Assembly (NCBI RefSeq): GCF_025145845.1
Contig: NZ_CP102253.1
Coordinates: 3,348,001 to 3,412,000 of the forward strand
DNA length: 64,000 nt
From: Alistipes shahii WAL 8301
Lineage (GTDB): Bacteria > Bacteroidota > Bacteroidia > Bacteroidales > Rikenellaceae
Reading direction: 5' to 3'
Position numbers and translations under genes: made by a program. Numbering within the stretch: the first letter of the stretch is position 1; every line of letters starts with the position of its first letter. Of this stretch, positions 17,273 to 25,474 are shown piece by piece. The notes beneath the pieces are model-generated. The model was given only the letters and a program-made list of their open reading frames with translations, was not told the DNA's origin and made no database searches.

Positions 17273-17652
17273 ACCATGATCCGCTTCAGCTTTCCCAGCA
17301 GCCCGTCTATCAGCAGCCTTGTCCTGTAAAAGCCTGTCTGGTGCGAGAGCTTTGTCAGTTGGTTCAGATTGTTCGCCATTCCCGCCAGGCTGCGCAGCAG
17401 CGCATTCTCTTCAGGCGTATGCCTTGCCGTAACGGTGGCCGCCAGTGCCACCTCCCTGATATAGACCGCCAGACTCCGGCCGGACTTCCTTGCCCTGAAT
17501 CTGAGAGCCTCGTAGCTGACGGGGGAGAACTTCACTGTCACTCCCTTGGTCAGCTTCCGCGTCCTGCCCAGTGCCGGACGGCCGCGTTTTTTCTTCATCT
17601 CATTCATATCCTTTGTCATATGTTTTTTCTTTTTCGTCCGTACTTCTTTCAT
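17273..17652 (-). pseudogene. Mobilization protein (MobC-like), truncated at its 3' end
   Basis: About 126 codons: a basic N-terminus (KKKRGRPALGRTRKLTKGVTV), ribbon-helix-helix-like VKFSPVSYEALRFRARKSGRSLAVYIREVAL, and the family signature LRSLAGMANNLNQLTKLSHQTG with a GKLKRI tail. These proteins bind oriT with a relaxase encoded downstream. Here the coding frame runs into the rhuM fragment and no relaxase follows, so the module is decapitated. The gene belongs to the element running rightward to the integrase at 22107-23354. Confidence 0.75.
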
Positions 17653-17948
17653 TCCAAAATCTGCGACCGGCGGGAGTGGATTTACCCTCCCTGCAACCGC
17701 CGGGCGCTGGGGAGCAAGGGTTTTCGGGAATCCGGAAACATAACCTTGCTATTACTATTACAGAATCCACCCTTCAAAACAACAGGAAATATTAATATCA
17801 ATGGTTTCAGATAACCGTTTCCATTCCTGGTCCGGAAGGTGACAATGAAAGTATATCCGCCGGAGGTGTACCTATATTTTCTACAGTCATCCGTTCCGGC
17901 TGATATACGACCGGCAGTCATTCACACGGTCTGACAGTCACCGGTACT
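17653..17948. other. Gene-free region upstream of the mob gene, candidate second oriT
   Basis: 296 bp between the mob gene and the DUF3408 gene. Near 17664-17720 there are paired GC-rich segments (GCGACCGGCGGG and CAACCGCCGGGCG) able to form a stem, the placement expected for an oriT of this mobilization family. The remainder (17740-17948) shows nothing I can name. Confidence 0.35.
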
Positions 17949-18326
17949 CTAAAGTTTCCTCCAGCGTTCGATGTCTTGCCGGTAGGTTTCAAGATGCCGT
18001 CTTGCCAGATTCTCCAGCAGCCCGGATACGCTCATTCCCCGGCAGCCCAGTCTCAGGACGATCATGTCCAGGGCACTACGAGTTTCCTCACTGATGAACA
18101 CGGCTTTAGGTCCCTTGATTTTAGGGGGAATGAGATAAGTTTCCCGATACTTTTCCAAAGCCGGGCGCTTCGGTGCCTTCTCCGGCTTTGCCGGCTGTGG
18201 GCAGGTTCCGTCAAGTATCTCCCTGAGGGTACTTCCCAACTTCTCACACAGGACGGCCATACGGTGCGTATGTCCTTCCGCCATCGTTTTTCCCACAAGG
18301 GGCATGTCTTCTTTTCCTTCTTTCAT
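17949..18326 (-). CDS. DUF3408-like protein of the second mobilizable element
   Basis: 125 residues. Basic linker with KPEKAPKRPALEKYRETYLIPPKIKGPKAV, then a C-terminal domain with FISEETRSALDMIVLRLG, MSVSGLLENLARRHLETYRQDIERWRKL. This is the DUF3408 architecture seen at 4272-5362 but strongly diverged, so it comes from a different element. The ribbon-helix-helix-like end suggests DNA binding. It lies upstream of the mob gene on the same strand. Confidence 0.7.
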   Translation of the reverse strand: MKEGKEDMPLVGKTMAEGHTHRMAVLCEKLGSTLREILDGTCPQPAKPEKAPKRPALEKYRETYLIPPKIKGPKAVFISEETRSALDMIVLRLGCRGMSVSGLLENLARRHLETYRQDIERWRKL

Positions 18327-19069
18327 AGAAACTTGGATTTACGTTGATACGATGGTTTCCCATATACCGGGAAACCGATTGTCGCCGGCAAATAAAACGA
18401 TAAAAAACAGACGGATCGACACTTAGGGTTCTGTTGGCGTATTCTTCTGTATCATTCTCTGCTTCAGGGTGTACGGACGGTGAGAACTTCATTATTATAC
18501 GCATCGGAAGCAGGGCATGAACTTTACGGATGCAGTTGCAATCACTAAAGACCGATTGCAACCATTAATGATTATAACCGGTCATTAATGGTTGGTTATA
18601 ATTATTAATGGCCGGTTACAAACACTGATGCCCGCATCAGTGTTTGTCCGGCAGGCATCTTTCAGTCCGGATATGGAAGAACATCCTGATAACCGGCCTC
18701 TTTACCGGGATGGGACAAAACTGATGGACATCCGTCATGTTCATAAGCGTCTCCACGATAACATTTGGCGCATCTTTCTATTGTATAAATCAATAAAAGT
18801 ACATCTTATGAAAAAGAAAGATCGCTTCGATTCCAATTGAATATCTATTCCGGACATCTGATGACATATAATGACATCTGATGAAGGGCCGGAACCATAT
18901 CCGGGAACAATCATTTACTTTGCGGATGAAACAGGCACGCATATGGTGTCAAAGGTAGTCATCCTGTCTTGAAATTCAGGATGTTCCGCTGGGATTCACT
19001 AAATTGCGGCACGGAATCCGGATCCGAAGAGAGAATGAAACAGATGTCAAACCTGAAATTACAGTGATT
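18327..19069. other. Gene-free control region with 20-bp iterons
   Basis: 743 bp between the leftward DUF3408 gene and rightward HTH genes. Three iterons beginning CATTAATG/TATTAATG start at 18563, 18583 and 18603, exactly 20 bp apart. They run into a perfect 13-bp hairpin (18618-18630 with 18635-18647, ACAAACACTGATG) extended by GCCGG/CCGGC. A second direct repeat, GACATCTGATGA, occurs at 18853-18864 and 18873-18884, again 20 bp apart. The remainder shows no gene. Confidence 0.6.
18563..18652. repeat. Three 20-bp iterons plus 13-bp hairpin
   Basis: Direct repeats at 18563, 18583 and 18603 share ATTAATG and a following GGTTA/CCGGT block. The adjoining inverted repeat has a 4-nt loop (CCCG). 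Such iteron-hairpin arrays are used for initiator or excision-protein binding; which applies here is unknown. Confidence 0.7.
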
Positions 19070-19381
19070 ATGGAAATAGTGAACATTGAGGCAAGGACCT
19101 TCGAGGCGATGCTCTCGGCCTTCCGGACGTTCGCGGACCGGCTGGACACCCTCTGCCGGCTGTACGGCGACATAGAGGAGAAGAAATGGCTGGACAACCA
19201 GGAGGTGTGCCTGCTGCTGAAGGTCAGCCCGAGAACCCTGCAGACCCTCCGTGACAACGGCACGCTGGCATACACACAGATCTGTCACAAGACTTATTAC
19301 AAGCCCGGGGACGTGGAAAGTATCATCCGGATAGTGGAGGAGCGCCGCAAGCGGGCTGAAAGTATGGGAAGGTCGATCTGA
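19070..19381 (+). CDS. Excisionase-like helix-turn-helix protein
   Basis: 103 residues from the ATG at 19070. An N-terminal helical part (ARTFEAMLSAFRTFADRLDTL) is followed by a MerR/excisionase-type HTH_17 domain: KKWLDNQEVCLLLKVSPRTLQTLRDNGTLAY and KTYYKPGDVESII. Proteins of this build act as excision or directionality factors and regulators in Bacteroidales integrative elements. The next gene, 6 bp downstream, is a second member of the same family, as is common. Confidence 0.8.
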   Translation: MEIVNIEARTFEAMLSAFRTFADRLDTLCRLYGDIEEKKWLDNQEVCLLLKVSPRTLQTLRDNGTLAYTQICHKTYYKPGDVESIIRIVEERRKRAESMGRSI

Positions 19382-19387
19382 AAGGCC

Positions 19388-19747
19388 ATGAAAAACGAAT
19401 GTCGAACAAAAAAAGATCAAGTCATGATGAATACCGATAACCGTCTGCTCACCCGTGAGAGCAGCGAGCATATAAGAGAGTTCTTCTCTACCGTCGAGCG
19501 TCTCTCCGTTTCCATGGAGCGTCTCTTTGCCGGCAGGTCACCGGCGATGGCGGGCGAGAACTTCTATACGGACCGCGAACTGGCTGAAAAGCTGAAAGTG
19601 AGCCGCCGCAGCCTGCAACAGTACCGGGACAGCGGTCTGCTTGCCTTCACCCGGCTAGGCGGCAAGATACTGTACCGTTCTTCCGACATCGAGAAGCTGC
19701 TTGACGGCTGCTACAGGGAGGCGAGAACCAGACCGGAGGAACTTTAG
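19388..19747 (+). CDS. Excisionase-like helix-turn-helix protein
   Basis: 119 residues from 19388; the ATGATG at 19424 is an equally good start. C-terminal HTH_17: NFYTDRELAEKLKVSRRSLQQYRDSGLLAFTRLGGKILYRSSDIEKLL. The N-terminal part (EHIREFFSTVERLSVSMERLF) is predicted helical. Probably co-transcribed with the previous HTH gene and ended by the hairpin at 19773-19815. The same kind of pair is found at 25892-26474 on the other strand, from a different element. Confidence 0.8.
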   Translation: MKNECRTKKDQVMMNTDNRLLTRESSEHIREFFSTVERLSVSMERLFAGRSPAMAGENFYTDRELAEKLKVSRRSLQQYRDSGLLAFTRLGGKILYRSSDIEKLLDGCYREARTRPEEL

Positions 19748-19772
19748 AAAAGTTCCGTACGGGATCGTGAAT

Positions 19773-19815
19773 GAAGGGGCGGGCGGTTGTCATACCGGCC
19801 GTCCCTTCGTTTTCT
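19773..19815 (+). terminator. Terminator after the HTH gene pair
   Basis: GAAGGG...CCCTTC arms enclose a GC-rich inner stem (CGG..GGT / ACC..CCG) and are followed by TTTTC, 26 bp after the stop. Confidence 0.7.
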
Positions 19816-20268
19816 TTCCACTGGATGAACGACTTTAATTTGCTCATAAAGTATTTATACACAGAGTGTTTTCTTTATAAATTATGATCCGGTGACGACA
19901 TTGGCATAACATGGCGGGACATGGAAACATTTTTCCGGTATGGCAATAAGATACGGGGATTCCATTATAAAAAAAGACCCTTATTTTATTATGTCATTAT
20001 GTTATTCTGAAATTGGGGCGGGCTGCCCGTGTATCGGTGGAACGGTCCGTTCCTGTAATGGCGGCACATCCCGTACTGATATCATTATCCGCCGGCAATG
20101 TTGTTTCCCGGTCTTGCCGGAGTGACCTTATGCCGGCCGGTGACAACCGCATGTCCGTGTGTAAACATGGCGGCGCATAAAAACAGGCACACCCTCCGGG
20201 CTCCTGTCCCGTCGGATGCGCCTGTCTCCATCATGTCATATACAGCCGGACTACTCCGGCCCATGCCT
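19816..20268. other. Gene-free stretch
   Basis: About 450 bp with no convincing gene on either strand; short frames have no start or composition support. I see no strong repeat. Confidence 0.5.
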
Positions 20269-20661
20269 CTATCTGAGTATCGGATTCGAGAGCAGTATCT
20301 TGTAATAGGCCACCCCGCCAATCTCTACCGGCATCCTCGCCATCATGAACTGCACGCTCTTCCTCTCCACCTTCGCCTGCCGCATGAGCCTCTGCACGAT
20401 AAACCCGGCCGAGAACCTTGCGCATCTTTTATCCTTCCAGACGATGAACCCCTCGCTGTCGTCGGCCCGGCAGATATACCAGTCACCCGTCTCGTCATCG
20501 TGGGCGAAGTTCACCCGTCCACCGCCGAGGATTCCCAATTCGATTGACATCGTCTTTGACAGATAGACGGTTCCCCTGCTGTCAAGGTTGATGGTCCGCT
20601 TTCCCTTGTATGTGACTTCCTGCGGACGGGAGTTTTCCCTGTTGTATACTATCAGTGCCAT
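20269..20661 (-). CDS. Hypothetical protein of an integrative element
   Basis: 130 residues from MALIVYNREN at 20661. The N-terminal part KGKRTINLDSRGTVYLSKTMSIELGILGGGRVNFAHDD resembles an AbrB/SpoVT-type swapped-hairpin domain, followed by YICRADDSEGFIVWKD and a basic tail (QRLMRQAKVERKSVQFMM). I do not recognise the family with certainty. It lies 38 bp downstream of the sigma-like gene and reads the same way, so the two likely form an operon. Confidence 0.6.
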   Translation of the reverse strand: MALIVYNRENSRPQEVTYKGKRTINLDSRGTVYLSKTMSIELGILGGGRVNFAHDDETGDWYICRADDSEGFIVWKDKRCARFSAGFIVQRLMRQAKVERKSVQFMMARMPVEIGGVAYYKILLSNPILR

Positions 20662-20699
20662 AATTGTCTTTCTTTTATCGGTTGAACTGTTTTCGTTTT

Positions 20700-21260
20700 T
20701 CAATACATGAAGCTTTCCACCGCCAGCATCCGGCTTCTCCATGCGAAACCGCTGTGGGTACGTACCGCGTCCACTATCCTGCATACTTTCTGCGATATGG
20801 CCGATGCCGAGATACCCATGCATTCCGCCAGTGCCTTGAACGAGAACTGCGCCTCATAGAACCTGAGCATGAACATCCGGTATTCCTCGTAGGAGAACTT
20901 CTGCCTTACGAAACGCAGTATGTCCTTAACCAGCCTCTCGCACCCGTTCAGGTCGTCCTCGGAAAGGAATTTTGCCTCCTCGCCACATCGGAGGAAGAAA
21001 TCATCTTCAGGGTGTGCATACCGGTTCTCCCTTTTAATCTTTACCAGGGCCGCCTTTTTGTAGCATCCGATGAAATACGCGTCATAGTCCGTTATGTCCT
21101 TTCCGGGAACCAGCACCTGCCTTCTTACGAAAAGGTAGGTGTCATGGAAATTGTCCTCGTCCAGCATTCCGTACCGGCGTAACGTCCCTCTCAACCTGTC
21201 ATAGGATTTTGTGAACCACTCGTTGAACAGTCTTTCCTTTTCTGCGCTCTTGTCTGCCAT
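20700..21260 (-). CDS. Sigma-70-like RNA polymerase factor of an integrative element
   Basis: 186 residues from MADKSAEKERLFNEW at 21260. Region 2-like helices (NEWFTKSYDRLRGTLRRYGMLDEDNFHDTYLFVRRQV, DYDAYFIGCYKKAALV) and a C-terminal region 4-like HTH (KFSYEEYRMFMLRFYEAQFSFKALAECMGISASAISQKVCRIVDAV) give an ECF-like layout. It may direct transcription of the element's own genes; target promoters are not identifiable. Region 2 is diverged, so an anti-sigma-independent regulator is also possible. Confidence 0.65.
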   Translation of the reverse strand: MADKSAEKERLFNEWFTKSYDRLRGTLRRYGMLDEDNFHDTYLFVRRQVLVPGKDITDYDAYFIGCYKKAALVKIKRENRYAHPEDDFFLRCGEEAKFLSEDDLNGCERLVKDILRFVRQKFSYEEYRMFMLRFYEAQFSFKALAECMGISASAISQKVCRIVDAVRTHSGFAWRSRMLAVESFMY

Positions 21261-21829
21261 AGCCTTATGTTTTTTTTGAGTCGTACATTTGTACGTTATA
21301 CATGGCCTACACGGGTAGGCATTCTTATTTCTTGTGCTTCCTCCAGTTTGTTTTTCGGCGGTCTCCGGCAAGGCTTGCCGTGAAAAAATACGCTCACGCG
21401 AAGCGTGAGGAAGATTTTTTCACGAGCAACCAGCCCGCAGGGCCGCCTTGCGGGACCGGCCTGAAAAACAACTATTTTTGCCGCAAGAAATGAGGATGAC
21501 AGATTACTTCCTTCTATCTATTGTCTGTCCGGTGAGAATTTAGATTCCATGCAGCTTTTCTGTCTTCGGTATGTTTGGAGAAATATTCAAGGATATGAAA
21601 TGAGAACGGCAATACGTGATGTTGCGGAAGGAGCAGATATGGGATTGGAAACAGGAAGCGTGCCCGGGTTTTCATGCAGTTTATACGGCGGTGTTGATTT
21701 TGAGGAGGATTACAGGGAAGTGACAGGATGGTCGGCTGTCGGAAAAGAAGCAATACCGGCGGACGTGGATATGGGCAAAACCACCCGTACATGCAATGCA
21801 GAGGGAGCAGGAGAGCCTTCACCACAGCC

Positions 21830-21872
21830 GGAGCCCCTTTTCATGCCGTATCCCGACATGAAAAGGGGCTCC
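21830..21872. repeat. Perfect 16-bp inverted repeat
   Basis: Arms GGAGCCCCTTTTCATG and its complement, 11-nt loop. There is no T run on either side, so it is not a typical terminator. Confidence 0.9.
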
Positions 21873-21977
21873 TGGACAATTCTTTTCCTTTTTCCTTGTC
21901 GCACATGCACTACGTCGGTCGCAGTTTTCGCCTTCTGAATCAATTTTCCCGTCCGTCACCCGCGCATTCGGAGCGTT

Positions 21978-22021
21978 TTTCCGGCAGAAAATTTCACCGT
22001 ACGGAAATTTTCTGCCGGAAA
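21978..22021. repeat. Perfect 18-bp inverted repeat
   Basis: Arms TTTCCGGCAGAAAATTTC and its complement, 8-nt loop, ending 86 bp from the integrase stop. It could terminate integrase transcription poorly at best, as no T run follows. Confidence 0.9.
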
Positions 22022-22106
22022 CCGGAGGGAAAACGCGCAGATCCGCGGGGACGGCGGAACTTTGATGAAGAAGGGGAAAAATCACTCGTCCCGTAAATGC
22101 CTTCCC

Positions 22107-23354
22107 TCAGATGGCATCGCATATCTCCTTCTCCATCTTTTCCAGCTTATGGGACAGGACTTCCATGTCGCTGCTGATCTTCTGGTTGGTTATCCGGGCA
22201 TATATCTGGGTGGTTTTCAAATCCGTATGACCCAAAAGACGGCTTACGGTCTCGATGGGCACACCGTGCGAGAGCAGCACGGTGGTGGCGTTCGTATGCC
22301 GGGCAACATGGTAGGTCAGCCGTATCTTGAAACCGCACTGCCTACCAAGTTCCTTCAATATGACGTTGCATCTGCTGCTGCTCGGTACCGGAAATACATG
22401 ATCGTCCTTGGACAGCCCCTTGTACTTCTCTATGATGCGCCTGGGAACGTCCAGCAGGCGGATGTTGGACTCGGTGTTCGTCTTCCGCCGGCGGGTGATG
22501 ATCCAGAGGTTGCCGTCGAAGAAGGTCTGGAGCCGGTCAGTCGTCAGCGCCTTCACGTCTGCGTATGCCAGTCCGGTAAACACCGAGAAGATGAAGAGGT
22601 CACGTACCAGTTCGCAGGTCCCGCTTTTCACCGGGACCTCCATCAGCGTCTGTATCTCACGCTCCGTCAGGTAGCCCCGGTCAACGCTCTCGAAGGAGTT
22701 GATGTACCCGGCGAAGGGATTGAAGGGAAGTGCACCGCTGTTGCGGGCGATGGAGATGATGTGCTTGAGCCCGATCATGTAACCCCATACGGTATTGGTG
22801 CGGCATTTCTTCTCCGTACGCAGAAAATACTCGAAGTTGTTGATGAAGGTCAGGTTGAGTTCCTTCAGGGGGATGTCGTCACGTCGGTACACTTTCGGGA
22901 CGAACTCGCACAGGTGCTTGTATATGGTACGGTAGCGGTTGTATGTCCCCTGTACGCGGCTGTGTCCCACTTTCTTGATGAACTCCTCGTTGTGCTGTTC
23001 GAAGAGTTTCAGCAAAGTCTCCCGTTTCACGCCCAGTCCGAGGTAGACATCCCTCAGCCTGGCAGCAGTGACATAGCCGTCGGACTGCATCAGTTCCTGG
23101 TAACGACGGTTCACGTCCACACGTATCCGGTCAACCGCCGCATTGATTTTCTGTGCCTCGACGCTCTTGCCGGTGGCACGTGCCGTTTTCACGTCCCAAA
23201 GTTTCGGGGGTACGTCCAGCTTGCAGCTGAACTGCTTGATTTCGCCGTCCACCGTAAGACGGCACATCAGGGGGAGATAGTCGTTGGCTCTCTCGCTGCC
23301 CTTCTTCACGTAGAAGAGGATTTTGAAAGTCGATCTGCTCATACTCGTTTTCAT
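22107..23354 (-). CDS. Tyrosine recombinase/integrase (IntDOT-like family)
   Basis: 415 residues. N-terminal arm-binding region (STFKILFYVKKGSERANDYLPLMCRLTVDG), SAM-like core-binding domain (about 115-220) and catalytic domain (about 225-410). Seen: HVARH (His-x-x-Arg), LGHTDLKTTQIYARI (His and nucleophile Tyr). The first catalytic Arg, usually in FTGLRYSD, is Ala here (FTGLAYADV), as in IntDOT-type enzymes that lack that Arg. It catalyses integration and excision of the surrounding element (about 17.3-23.4 kb). The frame is intact. Confidence 0.93.
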   Translation of the reverse strand: MKTSMSRSTFKILFYVKKGSERANDYLPLMCRLTVDGEIKQFSCKLDVPPKLWDVKTARATGKSVEAQKINAAVDRIRVDVNRRYQELMQSDGYVTAARLRDVYLGLGVKRETLLKLFEQHNEEFIKKVGHSRVQGTYNRYRTIYKHLCEFVPKVYRRDDIPLKELNLTFINNFEYFLRTEKKCRTNTVWGYMIGLKHIISIARNSGALPFNPFAGYINSFESVDRGYLTEREIQTLMEVPVKSGTCELVRDLFIFSVFTGLAYADVKALTTDRLQTFFDGNLWIITRRRKTNTESNIRLLDVPRRIIEKYKGLSKDDHVFPVPSSSRCNVILKELGRQCGFKIRLTYHVARHTNATTVLLSHGVPIETVSRLLGHTDLKTTQIYARITNQKISSDMEVLSHKLEKMEKEICDAI

Positions 23355-23585
23355 ACTTTTTTGATTGTTACAAAGTTAATATCAAGCGAGTTGTCTCCAA
23401 GTATGAAAAATTGTGCAAATTACTGAAATATAACCTGTTGTACCGTTTCTTGTTCCTATTATATCAGTAACGATATGGGAACTGAAGTCTTTCGCAACTT
23501 TTATCGAACCTCCTTTTTCAGCTTATGCAGTATTATGAGCTAAACACCTAACTGATTAGTGGACTGCATTTTTGCTGTATTATCA
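23355..23585. other. Intergenic, probable right end of the integrase element
   Basis: 231 AT-rich bp between integrase and AbiH gene (which is transcribed leftward toward it). No tRNA and no clear att repeat was found by eye. Confidence 0.4.
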
Positions 23586-24875
23586 TTAACCTTGCCTTTT
23601 TCTTTTACGTTTATTTACGATACGGTCGCGCATCAACTGCATGGAGTTGAAATTACGCGAAATATTCTGGATGATCTCGATATAATTATCGCTATGACCT
23701 CCTTCTTCGTCAGTCCATTCGTAATAATAAGGTTTTATCGATACACAATTTTTATGCTCGAATAAAGTATTGAGCAATGTGCGGTCCGAATTGCCGCACG
23801 AATGCCCCATGATATAGATCTGATAGGGACCGGTGTCAATAAACTGAAGTAATTGACGGTAATTGTCCGTTTCCAGATAACGGATAGATTTGATATTGGT
23901 TAGGTAGCTATTATCATTCAGATTCGAAATAGTCTTATAATCCTCGTCCAGTTCGTCCCCATAACCGAAAATAACAGGATTCTGCTCATTATCCAATTCT
24001 CCGTGAATATGATTTACGGGAATGTCTGAATTTGCTGGAAGATATAAGTCGGCAGTCTTCGTATAGTTGAAGTTCAATAATAGGGTTCTCTCCGGATATG
24101 CAAATTCGTCGCAAACTGCACCATTGCCGTTTTTAATTTCTTCAATGAATTTGGACTTCAGCCCTTCATTTTCCCAGTTTGTTACGAGGTTTGATGCTAT
24201 TGCAGCGAAACTCTCATCCGCCTTGGTTTCTTCGCCTGTCGATTCAATCCTGTTTTTCTCGGCCCACTTGTTCACGATATATTCCAGAAATTGCTTTTGA
24301 GCACTCACGGCGACATCACGAAAGTTAAATGGCTCATGAATAATTTGTTCAATATCCGGATTCCTTAACTCTGATTTGATATAATGCTTTTGAACAGATT
24401 TTAGATAGCCCGTCAAAGCCCCCTTTATCAATTCCAGTTCTTCATTGAGTTGAATGGGATCTCCATACTTACAAGACTTGTCCTTGAAAACTTTTTTGAG
24501 CAGTGAATAGTATTCTCCCTCGATATCTACCCATTTTTTTGATTCGACGGCTTTATTTATTGTTTCGAAGAACTTACTTTCATAAATTAAATGATCACTG
24601 ACGAAATGATCATATTGTTCTGCTGGTGTTATTTCTCCCAAATTTCGTATAAACCGAAACGTATTATCTTGCAACATCCAGCGAAACTGTTCCAGGGTTT
24701 TCCTATCCTCCGGATCAGAAATATTGACAGAACATAGACCATCATATCGCTCATATTCACCCTCCAGCAATCCTAATTTCAAAGTGATATTGTATCCACG
24801 AATAAAATCCGCATAACTCGTCGGCAGTCCGTGCGCCAGATCGAAGCCGTTACCGATTAATATGATCCGATTCAT
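23586..24875 (-). CDS. abiH: AbiH-family abortive infection protein
   Basis: 429 residues from the Met preceding NRIILIGNGFDLAHGLPTSYADFI, the AbiH hallmark (a Rossmann-like GNGFDLxHGxxTxYxxF motif). Other conserved parts: LLNFNYTKTADLY, NHIHGELDNEQNPVIFGYGDE and YIMGHSCGNSDRTLLN. AbiH proteins stop phage propagation by killing or arresting the infected cell; the biochemical target is not established. No partner gene is adjacent on the same strand, so it looks like a single-gene defence cargo. Lower GC than its chromosomal neighbours supports recent transfer. Confidence 0.88.
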   Translation of the reverse strand: MNRIILIGNGFDLAHGLPTSYADFIRGYNITLKLGLLEGEYERYDGLCSVNISDPEDRKTLEQFRWMLQDNTFRFIRNLGEITPAEQYDHFVSDHLIYESKFFETINKAVESKKWVDIEGEYYSLLKKVFKDKSCKYGDPIQLNEELELIKGALTGYLKSVQKHYIKSELRNPDIEQIIHEPFNFRDVAVSAQKQFLEYIVNKWAEKNRIESTGEETKADESFAAIASNLVTNWENEGLKSKFIEEIKNGNGAVCDEFAYPERTLLLNFNYTKTADLYLPANSDIPVNHIHGELDNEQNPVIFGYGDELDEDYKTISNLNDNSYLTNIKSIRYLETDNYRQLLQFIDTGPYQIYIMGHSCGNSDRTLLNTLFEHKNCVSIKPYYYEWTDEEGGHSDNYIEIIQNISRNFNSMQLMRDRIVNKRKRKRQG

Positions 24876-24970
24876 CATCTGCTTGTCATTTAGAGTAGTC
24901 CATAACAAAGATAACCATTTATCCTGCTGTGAACAAGGATTGTAAATGATTTTTTCTTACGCCGACCCGT

Positions 24971-25069
24971 CCAGCAAGATAGCCGCTGCGGACGACACGC
25001 CAAGGTCTTCGCCTTGTCTTTGTCGCATGCAGCGGCTATTCGTCTCTTGCTGTCCGGGCGTTCCGGACA
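24971..25069. repeat. Long interrupted inverted repeat
   Basis: AGCAAGATAGCCGCTGC (24973-24989) pairs with GCAGCGGCTA (25029-25038) plus TCTTGCT (25045-25051), across a spacer with its own AAGG/CCTT stem. It is followed at 25051-25069 by a hairpin TGTCCGG/CCGGACA. It lies in the 212-bp gap between the divergent abiH and DUF2958-type genes. Confidence 0.7.
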
Positions 25070-25087
25070 GTCAAAATATTATTTCTT

Positions 25088-25405
25088 ATGAAACTGCTCA
25101 CGAAAGAAATTATCTCGAAATTCGAGAAACACCCTTTCCACTCACAGGATGGAAAAGGAATGGATGCCGAAGTCCTCGTCAAATATTTCAACCCCTGCGG
25201 TACGGGGACATGGCTCATTACCGAAGCCGAACGTGAAGGCGACGACTGGCGCCTGTTCGGTTATTGCCATATCTACGAATGGGAGTGGGGCTACCTAATG
25301 CTCTCCGAGCTGGCATCTCTTCGTCTGCCGTTCGGACTTACCATCGAACGCGACATTTACACGGCCAGGAAATACGTCCGGGATTTTCTGCCGCAGGATG
25401 AATGA
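25088..25405 (+). CDS. DUF2958-family protein
   Basis: 105 residues, cytosolic. The sequence KLLTKEIISKFEKHPFHSQDG, VLVKYFNPCGTGTWLITEAE, WRLFGYCHIYEWEWGYLMLSEL and LTIERDI is the full DUF2958 pattern, a small protein common in plasmids and conjugative elements of Gram-negative bacteria. Function unknown. It is the first gene of a rightward pair and starts after the inverted-repeat block. Confidence 0.85.
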   Translation: MKLLTKEIISKFEKHPFHSQDGKGMDAEVLVKYFNPCGTGTWLITEAEREGDDWRLFGYCHIYEWEWGYLMLSELASLRLPFGLTIERDIYTARKYVRDFLPQDE

Positions 25406-25474
25406 CGGCAAAGGCCTCGGAATTTTACTGCCCCTTGCCGACAACAGAATCATTACACAAAAAGAACTATAAAT

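Larger units (their letters stand above)
21261..22106. other. Gene-free region packed with inverted repeats beside the integrase
   Basis: 846 bp without a credible gene. Hairpins: CGGCAA...TTGCCG at 21366-21380; a two-tier stem at 21382-21421 (GAAAAAAT outer, CTCACGC inner); a CCCGCA/TGCGGG stem near 21434-21453; a perfect 16-bp stem at 21830-21845/21857-21872; and a perfect 18-bp stem at 21978-21995/22004-22021. The block sits at the 3' side of the integrase gene, where the element end or transfer origin could lie. Confidence 0.6.

Noticed and set aside
17230..17814. Long C-terminal extension of the RhuM-like frame
   Set aside because: From about 17273 the frame is antisense to a mobilization gene with family signature; it is a junction artefact, not a RhuM domain.
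22062..23426. 454-codon + strand frame across the integrase
   Set aside because: The minus strand has the His-x-x-Arg and nucleophile Tyr motifs of a tyrosine recombinase; the + frame has no motif.
23355..23585. tRNA gene or att site at the integrase end
   Set aside because: I looked for a tRNA 3' end or a direct repeat shared with about 17.2 kb and saw none.
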